Shown: positions 1 through 9,691, numbered from the stretch's first letter. The stretch: DNA of 38,637 nucleotides from Bacteroidaceae bacterium (GCA_024682035.1 JAIKZS010000103.1:1-38637), one strand, 5' to 3'. The notes: generated by a model from the sequence alone, not told the origin. Program-made: numbers and translations.

Positions 1-377
1 GTAAACATATCAGTCGAGATGCTTTTAGACAAGACGATGCCTCCAGCACCTCCAAAGCCTTGCAACACGCGGCAAATATTAAATGTCAGAATGTCAGTAC
101 TGAATAAACAAAAGATGGTGGCAATGGTAAATAATAGCAAGGAACCCAATAGCAAGGTTTTCCTGCCGTATTTGTCACTAAGTGGACCTATAATCAGTTG
201 TCCTATAGCCAATCCTGTCACACTGGTGGTAAGACTCATTTGTACCATGGAAGGCGAGGTACCGAAATAATCGGTCATTTCGGGCAAAGCTGGCAGATAA
301 AAATCTGTGATAAAAGGCCCGAAAGCTGATAACAAGCCCAGTGTGAGTGGCAAAAGGATACCTATTTTTTTCTCCAT
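1..377 (-). CDS. Bcr/CflA-type MFS drug efflux transporter, C-terminus cut by window edge
   Basis: Reading the minus strand from the ATG at 377 gives about 125 residues of a major facilitator N-terminus. It begins MEKKIGILLPLTLGLLSAFG, followed by TDFYLPALPEM and the loop 2-3 signature GPLSDKYGRKTLLLG. The aspartate-tyrosine-leucine-proline stretch in helix 1 is characteristic of the Bcr/CflA drug-resistance branch, whose members export small drugs by proton antiport in the inner membrane. About four helices are visible; the rest lies outside the window. It starts 10 bp after the stop of the tRNA methyltransferase gene on the same strand, so the two are probably cotranscribed. Family assignment is firm; the exact substrate cannot be told. 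Confidence 0.87.
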   Translation of the reverse strand, partial: MEKKIGILLPLTLGLLSAFGPFITDFYLPALPEMTDYFGTSPSMVQMSLTTSVTGLAIGQLIIGPLSDKYGRKTLLLGSLLLFTIATIFCLFSTDILTFNICRVLQGFGGAGGIVLSKSISTDMF

Positions 378-387
378 ATTTATTGGC

Positions 388-1116
388 TTATAATTTTAAA
401 TAGAAATCGTTGGTGAGTGCCCGGTATTCGGCAGTATATTGACTGTTGCCATCCATGAGGTAGAGTGTTTGCTCTTTCTTTTCACTCGGATAGTATAAAG
501 CGTTTTTATCTCCATGCCAATAGGTAATGAATACCCTGCGGCACACCTTGCCAGGCTTAGTGAAGATGCGTGTTACTGCTTTTGGAAAAAAATGATGTCG
601 TGCTGCCATGCCGTTTACAAAGTTCTCTGATTCAGCGGGAATAATGATGCAACACACACCAGTCGGATACAGCAGTTCGTGTGCTTTCAGAAACAGCTGA
701 TGGTAGTTTAAGGTGTCGTTGTGCCGTGCCATTGTACGCTGCTGGTCAGGATTTTTCAGAGAATCAGTGAAGTATGGTGGATTGCTCACAATCAGGTCAA
801 ACTGTGTGGGGAAAACATAAGTGTTGAAATCTCCATGAATCAGACTGATACGGTCTTTCCAAGGCGAAGCAGCAAAATTCTCGGCAGCTTGGGTAGCTGC
901 TTCATCATCAATCTCAATGGCTGTAACTTGTGCCTCTTTGCTGCGTTGTGCCAGCATCAAAGCAATTAGACCGCTACCAGTGCCCACATCAAGAATATGC
1001 TGGCAGTTTCTTATGGGTGTCAGTGCACCTGCCAACACACCGTCAGTTCCTACCTTCATGGCACAATGTTGGTGCCAAACGGTAAATTGCTTGAATTGAA
1101 AATAGTCGTTAGACAT
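388..1116 (-). CDS. trmN6: tRNA1(Val) (adenine(37)-N6)-methyltransferase, TrmN6/YfiC family
   Basis: A Rossmann-fold SAM-dependent N6-adenine methyltransferase of 242 residues. It opens MSNDYFQFKQFTVWHQHCAM and KVGTDGVLAG, the YfiC/TrmN6 N-terminal signature. The SAM-binding glycine loop is DVGTGSGLIAL and the catalytic NPPY motif lies in DLIVSNPPYF. The family methylates A37 of valine tRNA. The reading frame is open back to 1263, but the extra 49 residues are not family-like. The start at 1116 gives the expected length and begins at the conserved N-terminus. A TAnnTTTG-like box (1140-1147) sits just upstream. It is divergent from lon and is followed after 10 bp by the MFS gene. Confidence 0.88.
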   Translation of the reverse strand: MSNDYFQFKQFTVWHQHCAMKVGTDGVLAGALTPIRNCQHILDVGTGSGLIALMLAQRSKEAQVTAIEIDDEAATQAAENFAASPWKDRISLIHGDFNTYVFPTQFDLIVSNPPYFTDSLKNPDQQRTMARHNDTLNYHQLFLKAHELLYPTGVCCIIIPAESENFVNGMAARHHFFPKAVTRIFTKPGKVCRRVFITYWHGDKNALYYPSEKKEQTLYLMDGNSQYTAEYRALTNDFYLKL

Positions 1117-1139
1117 ACCTGTTTTTACGAGAATTGGTG

Positions 1140-1147
1140 CAAATTTA
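1140..1147 (-). promoter_or_regulatory. Candidate -7 element of the trmN6 promoter
   Basis: The minus strand reads TAAATTTG, matching the Bacteroidota -7 consensus TAnnTTTG, 24 bp upstream of the chosen trmN6 start. No clear TTTG -33 box was found at the usual spacing, so support is partial. Its position inside the longer open frame also argues against the upstream start codons. Confidence 0.45.
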
Positions 1148-1231
1148 TGGATTATTTGGGTATTTCGGTGATTTTTGGCATATTTTTTGTTTTTTAAGGT
1201 AGTTGAGCGTGGGAAAATGAATAATAAGCAG

Positions 1232-1239
1232 TAAATTTG
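1232..1239 (+). promoter_or_regulatory. Candidate -7 element of the lon-tgt-lptF/G operon
   Basis: The plus strand reads TAAATTTG, matching TAnnTTTG, about 52 bp before the lon start codon. A -33 TTTG at 19 bp spacing is not obvious. No CIRCE-type heat-shock operator was seen in the lon leader. Confidence 0.4.
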
Positions 1240-1291
1240 CAAACTTTTGTGGCTTTGTCTCAAAAGTATAAATTGATTTTTTTGTGATAAT

Positions 1292-3781
1292 ATGAAGAAT
1301 AACTACAAGTTTAAAGACGAAGAAGAAGATAGTCAGGAACAGCATATCTCTGTATTTACAGATCTTGAAGGTGGATCTGATGAGAGATATTTGACTTATG
1401 AAGTAAATGATGTACTGCCTGTGTTACCTGTTAGGAACATGGTATTGTTTCCTGGTGTAGTGCTGCCTATTACGATAGGCAGAAAGACTTCTTTACGTCT
1501 TGTGAAAGAGGCTGAACGAAGTGGAATGCAAATAGGTGTGTTCACACAAAAGCAATCGGATATAGAAAATCCTATACCTGATGACCTTTATGATATTGGT
1601 GTGGTGGCTAAAGTCTTGCGTATTTTGGAAATGCCAGACCATACTACTACTGTGATTGTTCAAGGCTTCAGACGTGTTGAGAAAGGCGATATTGTGCAAA
1701 CAAAGCCATATCTGAAGGTTTATGTACATCCGTTGAATGATATTACGCTACCCAAAAATAATAGTGAGGCAGATGCACTCATAGGGGCTATTAAAGATAT
1801 GGCAATTAAATTTATCAAATTGTCAGATCTAATTCCTTCAGATTCAGCTTTTGCAATTAAAAATATAGTAAGCTCTCTGTTTCTAATTGATTTTTTGTGT
1901 TCTCATCTGCCAGTCGTCGTTGAGGAAAAAATTGAACTGCTGAAAAAGGATGATCTGAAAGATCGTGCTTATAGATTGTTGGAATTATTGAATCGTGAGG
2001 TGCAATTGGCTGAAATAAAGGCATCCATACAAATGAGGGCCCGCGAGGATATTGATCAGCAGCAACGTGAATATTTCCTGCAGCAGCAGATAAAGACAAT
2101 TCAAGATGAGCTGGGTAGCAATGGTTCAAGACGCGAGATTGAGAATATGCGCCAAAAGGCATATACCATTTTGTGGAGTGACGAAGTGAGGGATGTTTTC
2201 CTAAAGGAAGTAGATAAACTGGATCAGATGCACCAGCAATCGCCTGAGTACAGCATGCAATATGACTATCTGAAGACTATGATGGATCTTCCGTGGGGCA
2301 TATACACTACTGATAACTTGAATATTCAGAATGCGGAAAAGGTACTTAATAAAGATCATTATGGATTGGAGCGTGTGAAAGAGCGTATCTTGGAACATTT
2401 AGCTGTGCTGAAGCTGAAAGGTGATATGAAATCACCGATTATCTGTTTGTATGGCCCTCCTGGAGTGGGTAAAACTTCGTTGGGCAAATCTATAGCTACA
2501 GCATTGAAGCGCAAGTATATTCGTATGTCGTTAGGTGGAGTGCATGATGAAGCTGAAATTCGTGGACATCGTAAGACGTACATAGGTGCTATGCCTGGCA
2601 GAATCATCAAAGGCATGATAAAAGCAGGCTCATCAAACCCTGTAATTGTACTCGATGAGGTGGATAAGTTGGCTTCGGATGTGCATGGTGATCCATCATC
2701 AGCTTTACTGGAGGTGCTTGATCCTGAACAAAATTCTTCTTTCCATGATAATTACCTGGATGTAGATTACGACCTCTCCAAAGTAATGTTTATTGCTACA
2801 GCCAACAATTTGCAGACCATACCACAGCCTTTGCTTGATCGTATGGAGCTGATTGAGGTAAGTGGCTATCTTACTGAAGAGAAAATCGAGATAGCTCGCA
2901 AGCATTTGGTGCCAAAGCAACTGGATGCCAACGGCATAAAGAAGGGTGAGGTGAAGTTTCCCAAGGCTACTTTGGAGGCTATCATAGAGAATTATACGCG
3001 TGAAAGTGGCGTGCGTGAACTGGAGAAAAAGATTGGTAAGGTGTTGCGTAAGATTGCTTTGCAATATGCAAAGGATGGTTTCTTGTCGAGTATCGATGTG
3101 AAACCTGCTGATTTGCGAGGCTATTTAGGCGTGCAGGAATATAGTCGTGACAAGTACCAAGGCAATGAGTATGCTGGTGTGGTGACAGGCTTGGCATGGA
3201 CTGCTGTGGGCGGTGAGATTCTATTTATTGAAACCAGTTTGAATCATGGTAAAGGAAAGTTAACTCTTACAGGTAGTTTGGGCGATGTTATGAAAGAGTC
3301 GGCCATGCTGGCTGTGGAATATATCAAGGCTCATCCACAATTGTTGAATATAGACGTAAGGGTATTCGACAATTGGGATATCCACATTCATGTGCCTGAA
3401 GGTGCTGTGCCTAAGGATGGCCCTTCGGCTGGCATCACAATGGCCACTTCATTAGCTTCTGCACTTACCCAGCGTAAGGTAAAGGCAAATGTGGCTATGA
3501 CGGGTGAAATTACCTTGCGAGGCAAGGTACTGCCTGTAGGGGGTATCAAGGAGAAAATCTTGGCTGCTAAGCGTGCTGGAATCAAGGAAATTATTCTGAG
3601 TGAGGCTAATCGTAAAAATATTGAAGATATTCAGCAGATTTATCTTAATGGCCTTACTTTCCACTTTGTGAAAGATGTGAAAGAGGTATTCAATTTGGCT
3701 TTGCTGCAGGAGAAAGTAGCCAATGCCATTGACCTGACAGTAGAAGAGAAATCTGCTAAGAAAGAAGCTGAAGACGAATGA
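1292..3781 (+). CDS. lon: ATP-dependent endopeptidase Lon
   Basis: An 829-residue protein with the full Lon architecture. It has an N-terminal substrate-recognition domain (about 40-240, beginning [19 protein letters not shown]), a coiled-coil linker (about 240-350), an AAA+ ATPase with Walker [14 protein letters not shown] (K394) and Walker [11 protein letters not shown], and a C-terminal protease domain. The catalytic dyad is Ser712 in PKDGPSAG and Lys755 in [14 protein letters not shown]. Their 43-residue spacing equals that of E. coli Lon S679/K722. Lon degrades misfolded and regulatory proteins in the cytoplasm. The C-terminus is an acidic/lysine-rich tail. The stop codon overlaps the start of tgt (ATGA), indicating translational coupling. 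Confidence 0.98.
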   Translation: MKNNYKFKDEEEDSQEQHISVFTDLEGGSDERYLTYEVNDVLPVLPVRNMVLFPGVVLPITIGRKTSLRLVKEAERSGMQIGVFTQKQSDIENPIPDDLYDIGVVAKVLRILEMPDHTTTVIVQGFRRVEKGDIVQTKPYLKVYVHPLNDITLPKNNSEADALIGAIKDMAIKFIKLSDLIPSDSAFAIKNIVSSLFLIDFLCSHLPVVVEEKIELLKKDDLKDRAYRLLELLNREVQLAEIKASIQMRAREDIDQQQREYFLQQQIKTIQDELGSNGSRREIENMRQKAYTILWSDEVRDVFLKEVDKLDQMHQQSPEYSMQYDYLKTMMDLPWGIYTTDNLNIQNAEKVLNKDHYGLERVKERILEHLAVLKLKGDMKSPIICLYGPPGVGKTSLGKSIATALKRKYIRMSLGGVHDEAEIRGHRKTYIGAMPGRIIKGMIKAGSSNPVIVLDEVDKLASDVHGDPSSALLEVLDPEQNSSFHDNYLDVDYDLSKVMFIATANNLQTIPQPLLDRMELIEVSGYLTEEKIEIARKHLVPKQLDANGIKKGEVKFPKATLEAIIENYTRESGVRELEKKIGKVLRKIALQYAKDGFLSSIDVKPADLRGYLGVQEYSRDKYQGNEYAGVVTGLAWTAVGGEILFIETSLNHGKGKLTLTGSLGDVMKESAMLAVEYIKAHPQLLNIDVRVFDNWDIHIHVPEGAVPKDGPSAGITMATSLASALTQRKVKANVAMTGEITLRGKVLPVGGIKEKILAAKRAGIKEIILSEANRKNIEDIQQIYLNGLTFHFVKDVKEVFNLALLQEKVANAIDLTVEEKSAKKEAEDE

Positions 3782-4908
3782 CTTTTGAACTTCAATATAC
3801 TGATAGTAAGACGAATGCTCGTGCAGGACTGATGACTACGGCGCATGGACAGATAGAAACTCCTATCTTCATGCCAGTAGGTACCGTGGGGTCTGTAAAG
3901 GGTGTGCAGGTGTATGACTTGAAAGATGATGTGAAAGCTCAGATTATTCTTGGCAATACATATCATTTGTATCTGCGTCCTGGATTGGAAGTGCTAGAGC
4001 GATTTGGTGGATTGCATAAATTTAATGCATTCGACCGTCCGATGCTTACTGACAGTGGTGGATTCCAGGTGTTTTCGCTGACAGGCATCCGCAAGATGAA
4101 AGAAGAGGGTGTTGAGTTTCGTTCTCATATTGATGGAAGCAAATTGTTTTTCTCTCCCGAACGGGTGATGGATATAGAACGAAGCATCGGTGCTGACATT
4201 ATAATGGCATTTGATGAATGTACTCCAGGTACGGCAGATTATGCATACGCAAAGCCATCTATGGAGCGTACGCACCGTTGGTTGGATCGCTGCATACAAC
4301 GTTTTCAGGAAACAGAGCCTAAGTATGGCTATCATCAGTCTTTGTTCCCTATTGTTCAGGGGTGTGTATATAGAGATTTGCGTGTACAATCAGCTGAATT
4401 CATCGCTTCTAAAGAGGCAGAAGGCAATGCTATCGGTGGCTTGGCTGTAGGAGAGCCTACTGAAGTAATGTATGAGATGATAGAGGTGGTCAATGCCATT
4501 CTGCCCAAAGATAAACCTCGCTATTTGATGGGCGTCGGAACGCCTGCCAATATCCTAGAAGCAATTGAGAGGGGTGTTGATATGTTTGATTGTGTAATGC
4601 CTACCCGTAATGGACGTAACGGTATGCTCTTTACCAAGCAGGGCATCATCAATATGAAAAACAAGAAGTGGGAATTCGATTTCTCACCTATTGAAGAAGA
4701 TGGCGCTTCGAAGGTTGATACAATTTATAGTAAAGCCTATTTACGTCACCTGTTCCATGCGCAGGAATTGCTGGCCATGCAAATAGCTTCTTTGCATAAT
4801 TTGGCCTTCTATTTGTGGCTGGTGGGAGAGGCAAGAAAGCATATCATAGATGGTGATTTTGCTACATGGAAACCAAAAATGGTGGAACAAGTTTCACAAA
4901 GATTGTAA
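3778..4908 (+). CDS. tgt: tRNA-guanine transglycosylase (queuosine pathway), zinc-cysteine site missing
   Basis: A 376-residue TGT that exchanges G34 of GUN-anticodon tRNAs for preQ1. Visible motifs are LTDSGGFQVFSL with general acid/base Asp92, GGLAVGEP, and MFDCVMPTRNGRNG with nucleophile Asp271. The C-terminal zinc motif of bacterial TGTs (CxCxxC plus His; Zymomonas C318, C320, C323, H349) is altered. The aligned positions are Gly309, Ser311 and Asp314, while His340 remains, at exactly the family's spacing. The downstream helix YSKAYLRHL is intact, so this is substitution, not a deletion or frameshift. It overlaps lon by 4 bp and lptF/G by 1 bp. Confidence 0.97.
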   Translation: MTFELQYTDSKTNARAGLMTTAHGQIETPIFMPVGTVGSVKGVQVYDLKDDVKAQIILGNTYHLYLRPGLEVLERFGGLHKFNAFDRPMLTDSGGFQVFSLTGIRKMKEEGVEFRSHIDGSKLFFSPERVMDIERSIGADIIMAFDECTPGTADYAYAKPSMERTHRWLDRCIQRFQETEPKYGYHQSLFPIVQGCVYRDLRVQSAEFIASKEAEGNAIGGLAVGEPTEVMYEMIEVVNAILPKDKPRYLMGVGTPANILEAIERGVDMFDCVMPTRNGRNGMLFTKQGIINMKNKKWEFDFSPIEEDGASKVDTIYSKAYLRHLFHAQELLAMQIASLHNLAFYLWLVGEARKHIIDGDFATWKPKMVEQVSQRL

Positions 4909-6092
4909 TGAAAAAATTCTGGAATACAGCAATATGGAAAGATAAGTTTGAGCTTTGGTTAAAGAATAATAACTGGGCTAAAAACTTGTGGGAGAAAATG
5001 CCACACAAATACCTAAAACGCTTGGATTATTATATTATGGCCAAGTTTTTGGGTACATATATTTTTGCCATAGCCCTGATTATTTCCATAGCTGTTGTGT
5101 TCGATTTTAATGAGAAGATGGATCGTTTCATGCAGCATGAAGCTCCGTGGAGCGCCATAATTTTCGACTATTATCAGAACTTTGTCCCGTATTTTGCCAA
5201 CTTGTTCAGTCCACTTTTCGTATTTATATCTGTAATATTCTTTACGGCAAAGATGGCTGAGAATTCTGAAATAATTGCCATGTTTTCTACGGGTATGAGC
5301 TTTAAGCGCATGCTTCGTCCTTACATGGTATCGGCGGCTATCATCTCTGTAGTTACCTTTTTCTTAGGGGCATATATAATCCCTAAGGGTAGTGTTACCC
5401 GTATAAATTTTGAGGATAAGTATTACAAGGAGCGCAAATCGTCAACAGCTAGAAATATTCAGATGCAGGTAGATACCAATGTAGTGGCATATATTGAACG
5501 TTATGAAGACAAACGTAAAACTGGCTATCGCTTTTCACTCGACAAATTCGATGGGAAGCAGTTAGTTTCACACATGACTGCCCGCTCTATTGTCTATGAT
5601 ACACTGCATGCTAATCACTGGTCGGCACGTGAATACATGATCAGAGAACTGGACGGAGATCGTGAGATTATTAAGCGTGGAAACAGAATAGATACTGTGC
5701 TTCAACTGGTGCCTGATGACTTGATTTCGATGAAGAATCAGCAGGAAATGATGACGAATCCTGAACTCAGTGCCTATATTGACCGACAACGGGCCAGGGG
5801 ATTATCGAATACAAAAGAATTTGAGATCGAATATCATAAACGTATTGCCATGTCTTTCGCATCGTTTATTCTTACCATTATTGGCGCTTCTTTGTCGTCT
5901 CGAAAGATGAAGGGTGGTATGGGATTAAACTTAGGCATAGGCTTAGGTTTGAGTTTCAGCTATATATTGTTCCAAACAGTTTCTTCTACATTTTCTGTGA
6001 GCGGTAGTATGCCACCTATTGTAGCCGTTTGGATTCCTAATGTACTTTATGCCTTTATAGCATTCTTCTTATATAGGAGAGCTCCTAAATAA
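4908..6092 (+). CDS. LptF/LptG-family lipopolysaccharide export permease (YjgP/YjgQ)
   Basis: A 394-residue inner-membrane subunit of the LptB2FG complex that extracts LPS and passes it to the periplasmic bridge. The typical opening LKRLDYYIMAKFLGTYIFAI leads into transmembrane helix 1. Further helices lie near residues 80-110 and 125-155, followed by a soluble periplasmic jellyroll domain (about 160-300) and three C-terminal helices ending YAFIAFFLYRRAPK. I cannot tell LptF from LptG. The start at 4908 overlaps the tgt stop (TAATG) and gives a 30-residue tryptophan- and lysine-rich N-terminal extension. The next ATG at 4998 removes it and is a real alternative. It is the last gene of the lon operon. 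Confidence 0.93.
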   Translation: MKKFWNTAIWKDKFELWLKNNNWAKNLWEKMPHKYLKRLDYYIMAKFLGTYIFAIALIISIAVVFDFNEKMDRFMQHEAPWSAIIFDYYQNFVPYFANLFSPLFVFISVIFFTAKMAENSEIIAMFSTGMSFKRMLRPYMVSAAIISVVTFFLGAYIIPKGSVTRINFEDKYYKERKSSTARNIQMQVDTNVVAYIERYEDKRKTGYRFSLDKFDGKQLVSHMTARSIVYDTLHANHWSAREYMIRELDGDREIIKRGNRIDTVLQLVPDDLISMKNQQEMMTNPELSAYIDRQRARGLSNTKEFEIEYHKRIAMSFASFILTIIGASLSSRKMKGGMGLNLGIGLGLSFSYILFQTVSSTFSVSGSMPPIVAVWIPNVLYAFIAFFLYRRAPK

Positions 6093-6200
6093 TTTAGAGC
6101 AGGTCCTAATCATTTGATAGAACGAATGAGTGCTGTTAGTTTTAAACTGTCTATCATCTAACTTCAGTAATGAATTTGACTGAATCTTCGTTTTCCTAAA

Positions 6201-6241
6201 AATAATAAGAGGTGAACATGTCTGTTTCACCTCTTATTATT
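6201..6241. terminator. Bidirectional intrinsic terminator between lptF/G and yebC
   Basis: A perfect 16-bp stem (6201-6216 with 6226-6241) surrounds a 9-nt loop. The stem ends are A- and T-rich on both strands, so it can stop transcription from both converging genes. Confidence 0.88.
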
Positions 6242-6259
6242 ATATTATGTAAGGAATAT

Positions 6260-6997
6260 TTATTCCCCTTCTTCTTCTGGTTTCATGTTTGTGTAAACGT
6301 TTTGCACATCGTCAAACTCTTCCAGGCGCTCTACCATTTTGTCAATAGTTTCACGGTGCTCAGGATCAACGTCTTTCAAATCATTGGGTATGTATGTAAA
6401 GTCGCCACCAACATCTTCAAAACCTTCCTCTTCCAGGTGTTTCTGGATAGCAGAATAGCTCTTAGGATCACCATAAATAGTGATGGTTCCTTCCTCATCA
6501 TCCACATCGTATTCTTCTTCTACATCATAATCAATCATGTCTAAGATAAATTCATCCATGTCCAAGCCATCTTTCTTCTTGAAAGTGAATACGGCTTTGT
6601 GATCAAACAAGAATGCCAATGATCCCATTGTACCCAGTGTTCCACTAAACTTGTTAAATACTGAACGTACATCTGCCACCGTGCGAGTTGGGTTGTCGGT
6701 AAGTGTGTCAACAAAAATAGCTACACCATGAGGGCCATAGCCTTCATAAGTCATGCTCTTGTAATCACTTTGGTCTTTGCCCATCGCATTTTTAATGGCG
6801 CGATCAATGTTGTCCTTAGGCATGTTCTCACGCTTACAGTTAGCGATGAGTGAACGCAACGTAGGATTGTTCTCAGGCTCTGGGCCACCAGCTTTTACTG
6901 CAATTGCAATTTGCTTACCCAGACGTGTGAAGGTTTTAGCCATATGGCCCCATCTCTTCAGTTTAGCTGCTTTTCTATATTCAAACGCTCTTCCCAT
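6260..6997 (-). CDS. yebC: YebC/PmpR (TACO1) family protein
   Basis: A 245-residue member of the YebC family. It has the conserved basic N-terminus MGRAFEYRKAAKLKRWGHMA followed by KTFTRLGKQIAIAVKAGGPE, the helical domain NCKRENMPKDNIDRAIKNA, and the motif YEGYGPHGVAIFVDTLTDNP. The acidic C-terminus PEEEGE is usual here. Family members have been described as DNA-binding regulators and more recently as ribosome-associated translation factors; the sequence cannot decide between these. A promoter-like box lies just after pheT, so it is probably transcribed alone and stopped by the shared hairpin downstream. Confidence 0.95.
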   Translation of the reverse strand: MGRAFEYRKAAKLKRWGHMAKTFTRLGKQIAIAVKAGGPEPENNPTLRSLIANCKRENMPKDNIDRAIKNAMGKDQSDYKSMTYEGYGPHGVAIFVDTLTDNPTRTVADVRSVFNKFSGTLGTMGSLAFLFDHKAVFTFKKKDGLDMDEFILDMIDYDVEEEYDVDDEEGTITIYGDPKSYSAIQKHLEEEGFEDVGGDFTYIPNDLKDVDPEHRETIDKMVERLEEFDDVQNVYTNMKPEEEGE

Positions 6998-7011
6998 TGG
7001 TATTTATTTTT

Positions 7012-7039
7012 ATTGACCATTGACCATTGATTATTGACT
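7012..7039. repeat. Four-copy heptad tandem repeat in the yebC leader
   Basis: Four consecutive 7-bp units read ATTGACC, ATTGACC, ATTGATT, ATTGACT on the plus strand. They lie between the probable yebC promoter and its start codon, hence in the untranslated leader. Role unknown. Confidence 0.8.
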
Positions 7040-7091
7040 TTTAATGAAGTTCAAATTCAAGGTCTAATGCTCGTTTGTAAATATTAATTGT

Positions 7092-7099
7092 CAAAGATA
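7092..7099 (-). promoter_or_regulatory. Probable yebC promoter -7 element
   Basis: The minus strand reads TATCTTTG, matching TAnnTTTG, just downstream of the pheT stop. A TTG (7122-7120) about 20 bp upstream could be a weak -33 box. The predicted leader is about 85 nt and contains the heptad repeats. Confidence 0.6.
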
Positions 7100-7102
7100 A
7101 TT

Positions 7103-9565
7103 TTATCTCAATTTTGCATCAATTTTGTCTTCCAAACTCTTGATAATCTTCTGCATCACCTTGTCAATGACTTTGTCGTTCAAAGTCTGGTTCTCGTCTT
7201 GCAAAGTTATGCTGATAGCATACGACTTCTTACCAAGTTCTAGGTGCTTGCCTTCATAGACATCAAACAAATTGACGTTTTTAATAAGTTTACGGTCAGC
7301 ATCAAACACCAGTTTCTCAATTTGGGCAAACTGAATGTTCTTGTCAACCAGCAAAGCTAAATCTCGGCGTACAGATGGGAACTTTGGCAGTTCTTTAAAG
7401 CTAATCTTATTTGAGCGAATGCTACGCATTACTTCTATCCAGTTGATGTCGGCAAAATACACAGCATTGTCGATGTCAAATTGCTTGAGAATCTTACGAG
7501 TTATCAATCCCATCAATGCCAAACGTTTGCCACCATGAGTCTTTATTACAATAGCTGAAGCAAAAATGTCGGTATTCAGATTCTCTATAGAAAGATCACG
7601 CATACGTAATCCAACTCTGCTCAATATATTTTCTACATATGCTTTCAGCATATAGGCGTTGTTTTCTTCATCAGCATGAATCCAAGATCCTTGTTTGTCT
7701 TTACCTGTTAGCCACAAGCCCAAGTGATAACTTTCAGAGTAGGGGGCTAAAGCCTTTTCTTCATTGCGTTTCTCCGCGCGATAGTAGTAACAATTGCCAT
7801 ATTCAAACAATTTCAAGTCTGGGTTCTTATGGTTAGCATTGCGGGCAATAGTTTCCAAGCCACCAAACAACAATGTTTCTCTCATTACATTCAAGTCGCT
7901 ACTAAGTGGATTCATCAATCTCACTAAGTTTTCGGCAGGATAAGAAGCCAAGTCTTCGTAGTAAGCAGCTTTTGTAAGTGAGTTGTTCATGATTTCATGG
8001 AAACCAGCACCTACTAATTGCTCTGCTATTAAGTTTTGGAGCTTATTTGACTTATCTGTCTCTGTTTCTTCTACCAGACTCGATTTCAATGTAGTTGGAA
8101 TTTCTACATTGTTATATCCATATATACGTAGGATGTCTTCAATCACATCACAATCACGCTGTACATCAACACGGTACTGAGGCACATCAAGTACAAGTCC
8201 TTCGCTTGTTTCATTCACCACTTCCATTTCCAAGCTCTTCACAATGCTCTTCACCGTCTCAGTAGGAATATTCTTACCAATCAATTCATTTACATGTTGA
8301 TAGCTTAGCTCTACACGGAATGGAGGGAACTCCTTGCAAGAAACATTCTTTATTTCTGAAGAAATGGTACCACCAGCTAACTCTTTCACCATCATAGCTG
8401 CTAACTTCAGTATATAAATGGTATTGTTTGGGTCAATGCCACGTTCATAACGGAAAGAAGCATCAGTATTTAGTCCGTGGCGGCGAGCTGTTTTTCTAAT
8501 CCATGTAGGATGGAAATAAGCACTCTCTAAGAAAACATTTTTGGTCTCCTCGGTTGTACCCGATTCTAAACCGCCAAAAACGCCACCAATACACATTGGC
8601 TCTTCTGAGTTGCAAATCATCAGGTCGCGTTCATTCAGTTTACGTTCAACACCATCTAAGGTTACAAACGGTGTGCCTTGTGGCATGCACTTTACAATTA
8701 CCTGATTGCCTTTAATCTTATCAGCATCAAAGCAATGCATTGGGTGACCGAATGCAAATAGGATATAGTTAGTAATATCTACAATATTGTTGATTGGGCG
8801 CAAACCAATCATGCGCAGATGGTTTTGCAACCACTCCGGACTTTCTTTTACCGTAACACCTTTTACGGTAATGCCGGCATAACGTGGGCAAGCTTCTCCA
8901 TTTTCAATAGTTACATCAATGTCCAGATCGTTATTATCTACTTGAAAATCATCAACAGTGGGTTTGTGCAATTGGGTAGCTATGCCACGCTGTACCAAAT
9001 ATGCGTAGAGGTCACGTGCTACACCGTAATGTGAGCATGCATCGGCACGGTTAGGAGTAATATCAACCTCCAGCACAAAATCGCTTTTAATGTTGTAATA
9101 ATCTTTGGCAGGAGTGCCTACTGTTGCATCTTCTGGCAGAATAATTATACCCGAGTGATCTGTACCAATACCAATCTCGTCCTCTGCACAGATCATACCA
9201 CAAGAATCAATGCCCCTAAGTTTAGATTTTTTGATAGTAAAGCAGTCGTCGCCATCGTACAGTTTTGTTCCGATGGTTGCTACCACTACTTTTTGTCCAG
9301 CTGCCACATTTGGCGCGCCACAAACAATCTGTACTGGTTCGCCACTCCCTATGTTCACGTTAGTAACGTGCATATGGTCTGAGTTAGGGTGGGGCTCACA
9401 TGTCAGTACTTCTCCGATAACAAGTCCCTCAAGTCCACCTTTAATTGATTGAATCTCTTCAACACCACCCACTTCTAGTCCTATAGAAGTCAGTGCTTCA
9501 GCCAGTTCCAGCGGGCTTAAATCAAAATCCACAAACTCTTTTAGCCAATTATAAGAAATGTTCAT
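7103..9565 (-). CDS. pheT: Phenylalanyl-tRNA synthetase beta subunit
   Basis: An 820-residue PheT. It pairs with PheS (not in this window) to charge tRNA-Phe in the cytoplasm. Domains in order are the B1 start MNISYNWLKEFVDFDLSP, the EMAP-like tRNA-binding OB fold (about 40-155, with HPNSDHMHVTNVNIG), the B3/B4 editing domain (about 210-400, with PMHCFDADKI), the B5 domain, the catalytic-like core with MRETLLFGGLETIARN, and the C-terminal ferredoxin-fold anticodon-binding domain starting ELPKFPSVRRDLALLVD. Length is normal and no break is seen. A strong -7 box precedes it. tRNA-Phe itself lies about 7.5 kb away. Confidence 0.98.
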   Translation of the reverse strand: MNISYNWLKEFVDFDLSPLELAEALTSIGLEVGGVEEIQSIKGGLEGLVIGEVLTCEPHPNSDHMHVTNVNIGSGEPVQIVCGAPNVAAGQKVVVATIGTKLYDGDDCFTIKKSKLRGIDSCGMICAEDEIGIGTDHSGIIILPEDATVGTPAKDYYNIKSDFVLEVDITPNRADACSHYGVARDLYAYLVQRGIATQLHKPTVDDFQVDNNDLDIDVTIENGEACPRYAGITVKGVTVKESPEWLQNHLRMIGLRPINNIVDITNYILFAFGHPMHCFDADKIKGNQVIVKCMPQGTPFVTLDGVERKLNERDLMICNSEEPMCIGGVFGGLESGTTEETKNVFLESAYFHPTWIRKTARRHGLNTDASFRYERGIDPNNTIYILKLAAMMVKELAGGTISSEIKNVSCKEFPPFRVELSYQHVNELIGKNIPTETVKSIVKSLEMEVVNETSEGLVLDVPQYRVDVQRDCDVIEDILRIYGYNNVEIPTTLKSSLVEETETDKSNKLQNLIAEQLVGAGFHEIMNNSLTKAAYYEDLASYPAENLVRLMNPLSSDLNVMRETLLFGGLETIARNANHKNPDLKLFEYGNCYYYRAEKRNEEKALAPYSESYHLGLWLTGKDKQGSWIHADEENNAYMLKAYVENILSRVGLRMRDLSIENLNTDIFASAIVIKTHGGKRLALMGLITRKILKQFDIDNAVYFADINWIEVMRSIRSNKISFKELPKFPSVRRDLALLVDKNIQFAQIEKLVFDADRKLIKNVNLFDVYEGKHLELGKKSYAISITLQDENQTLNDKVIDKVMQKIIKSLEDKIDAKLR

Positions 9566-9600
9566 ATCGTTTTTATTTATAGTTTCCTCATATAATCATG

Positions 9601-9608
9601 CAAAGTTA
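9601..9608 (-). promoter_or_regulatory. Probable pheT promoter -7 element
   Basis: The minus strand reads TAACTTTG, a full match to TAnnTTTG, about 36 bp upstream of the pheT start codon. The -33 box is not clear. Confidence 0.62.
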
Positions 9609-9691
9609 GCATATTTTTTCTGAAAGAAACACATAAATCGCAATAAATTGATTACTTTAGCGGAGCAAAACATATTATTACTGTTCGCAAA

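Noticed and set aside
1117..1263. Longer N-terminus for the tRNA methyltransferase
   Set aside because: The extra residues are not family-like and overlap the promoter region; the conserved protein starts at 1116.
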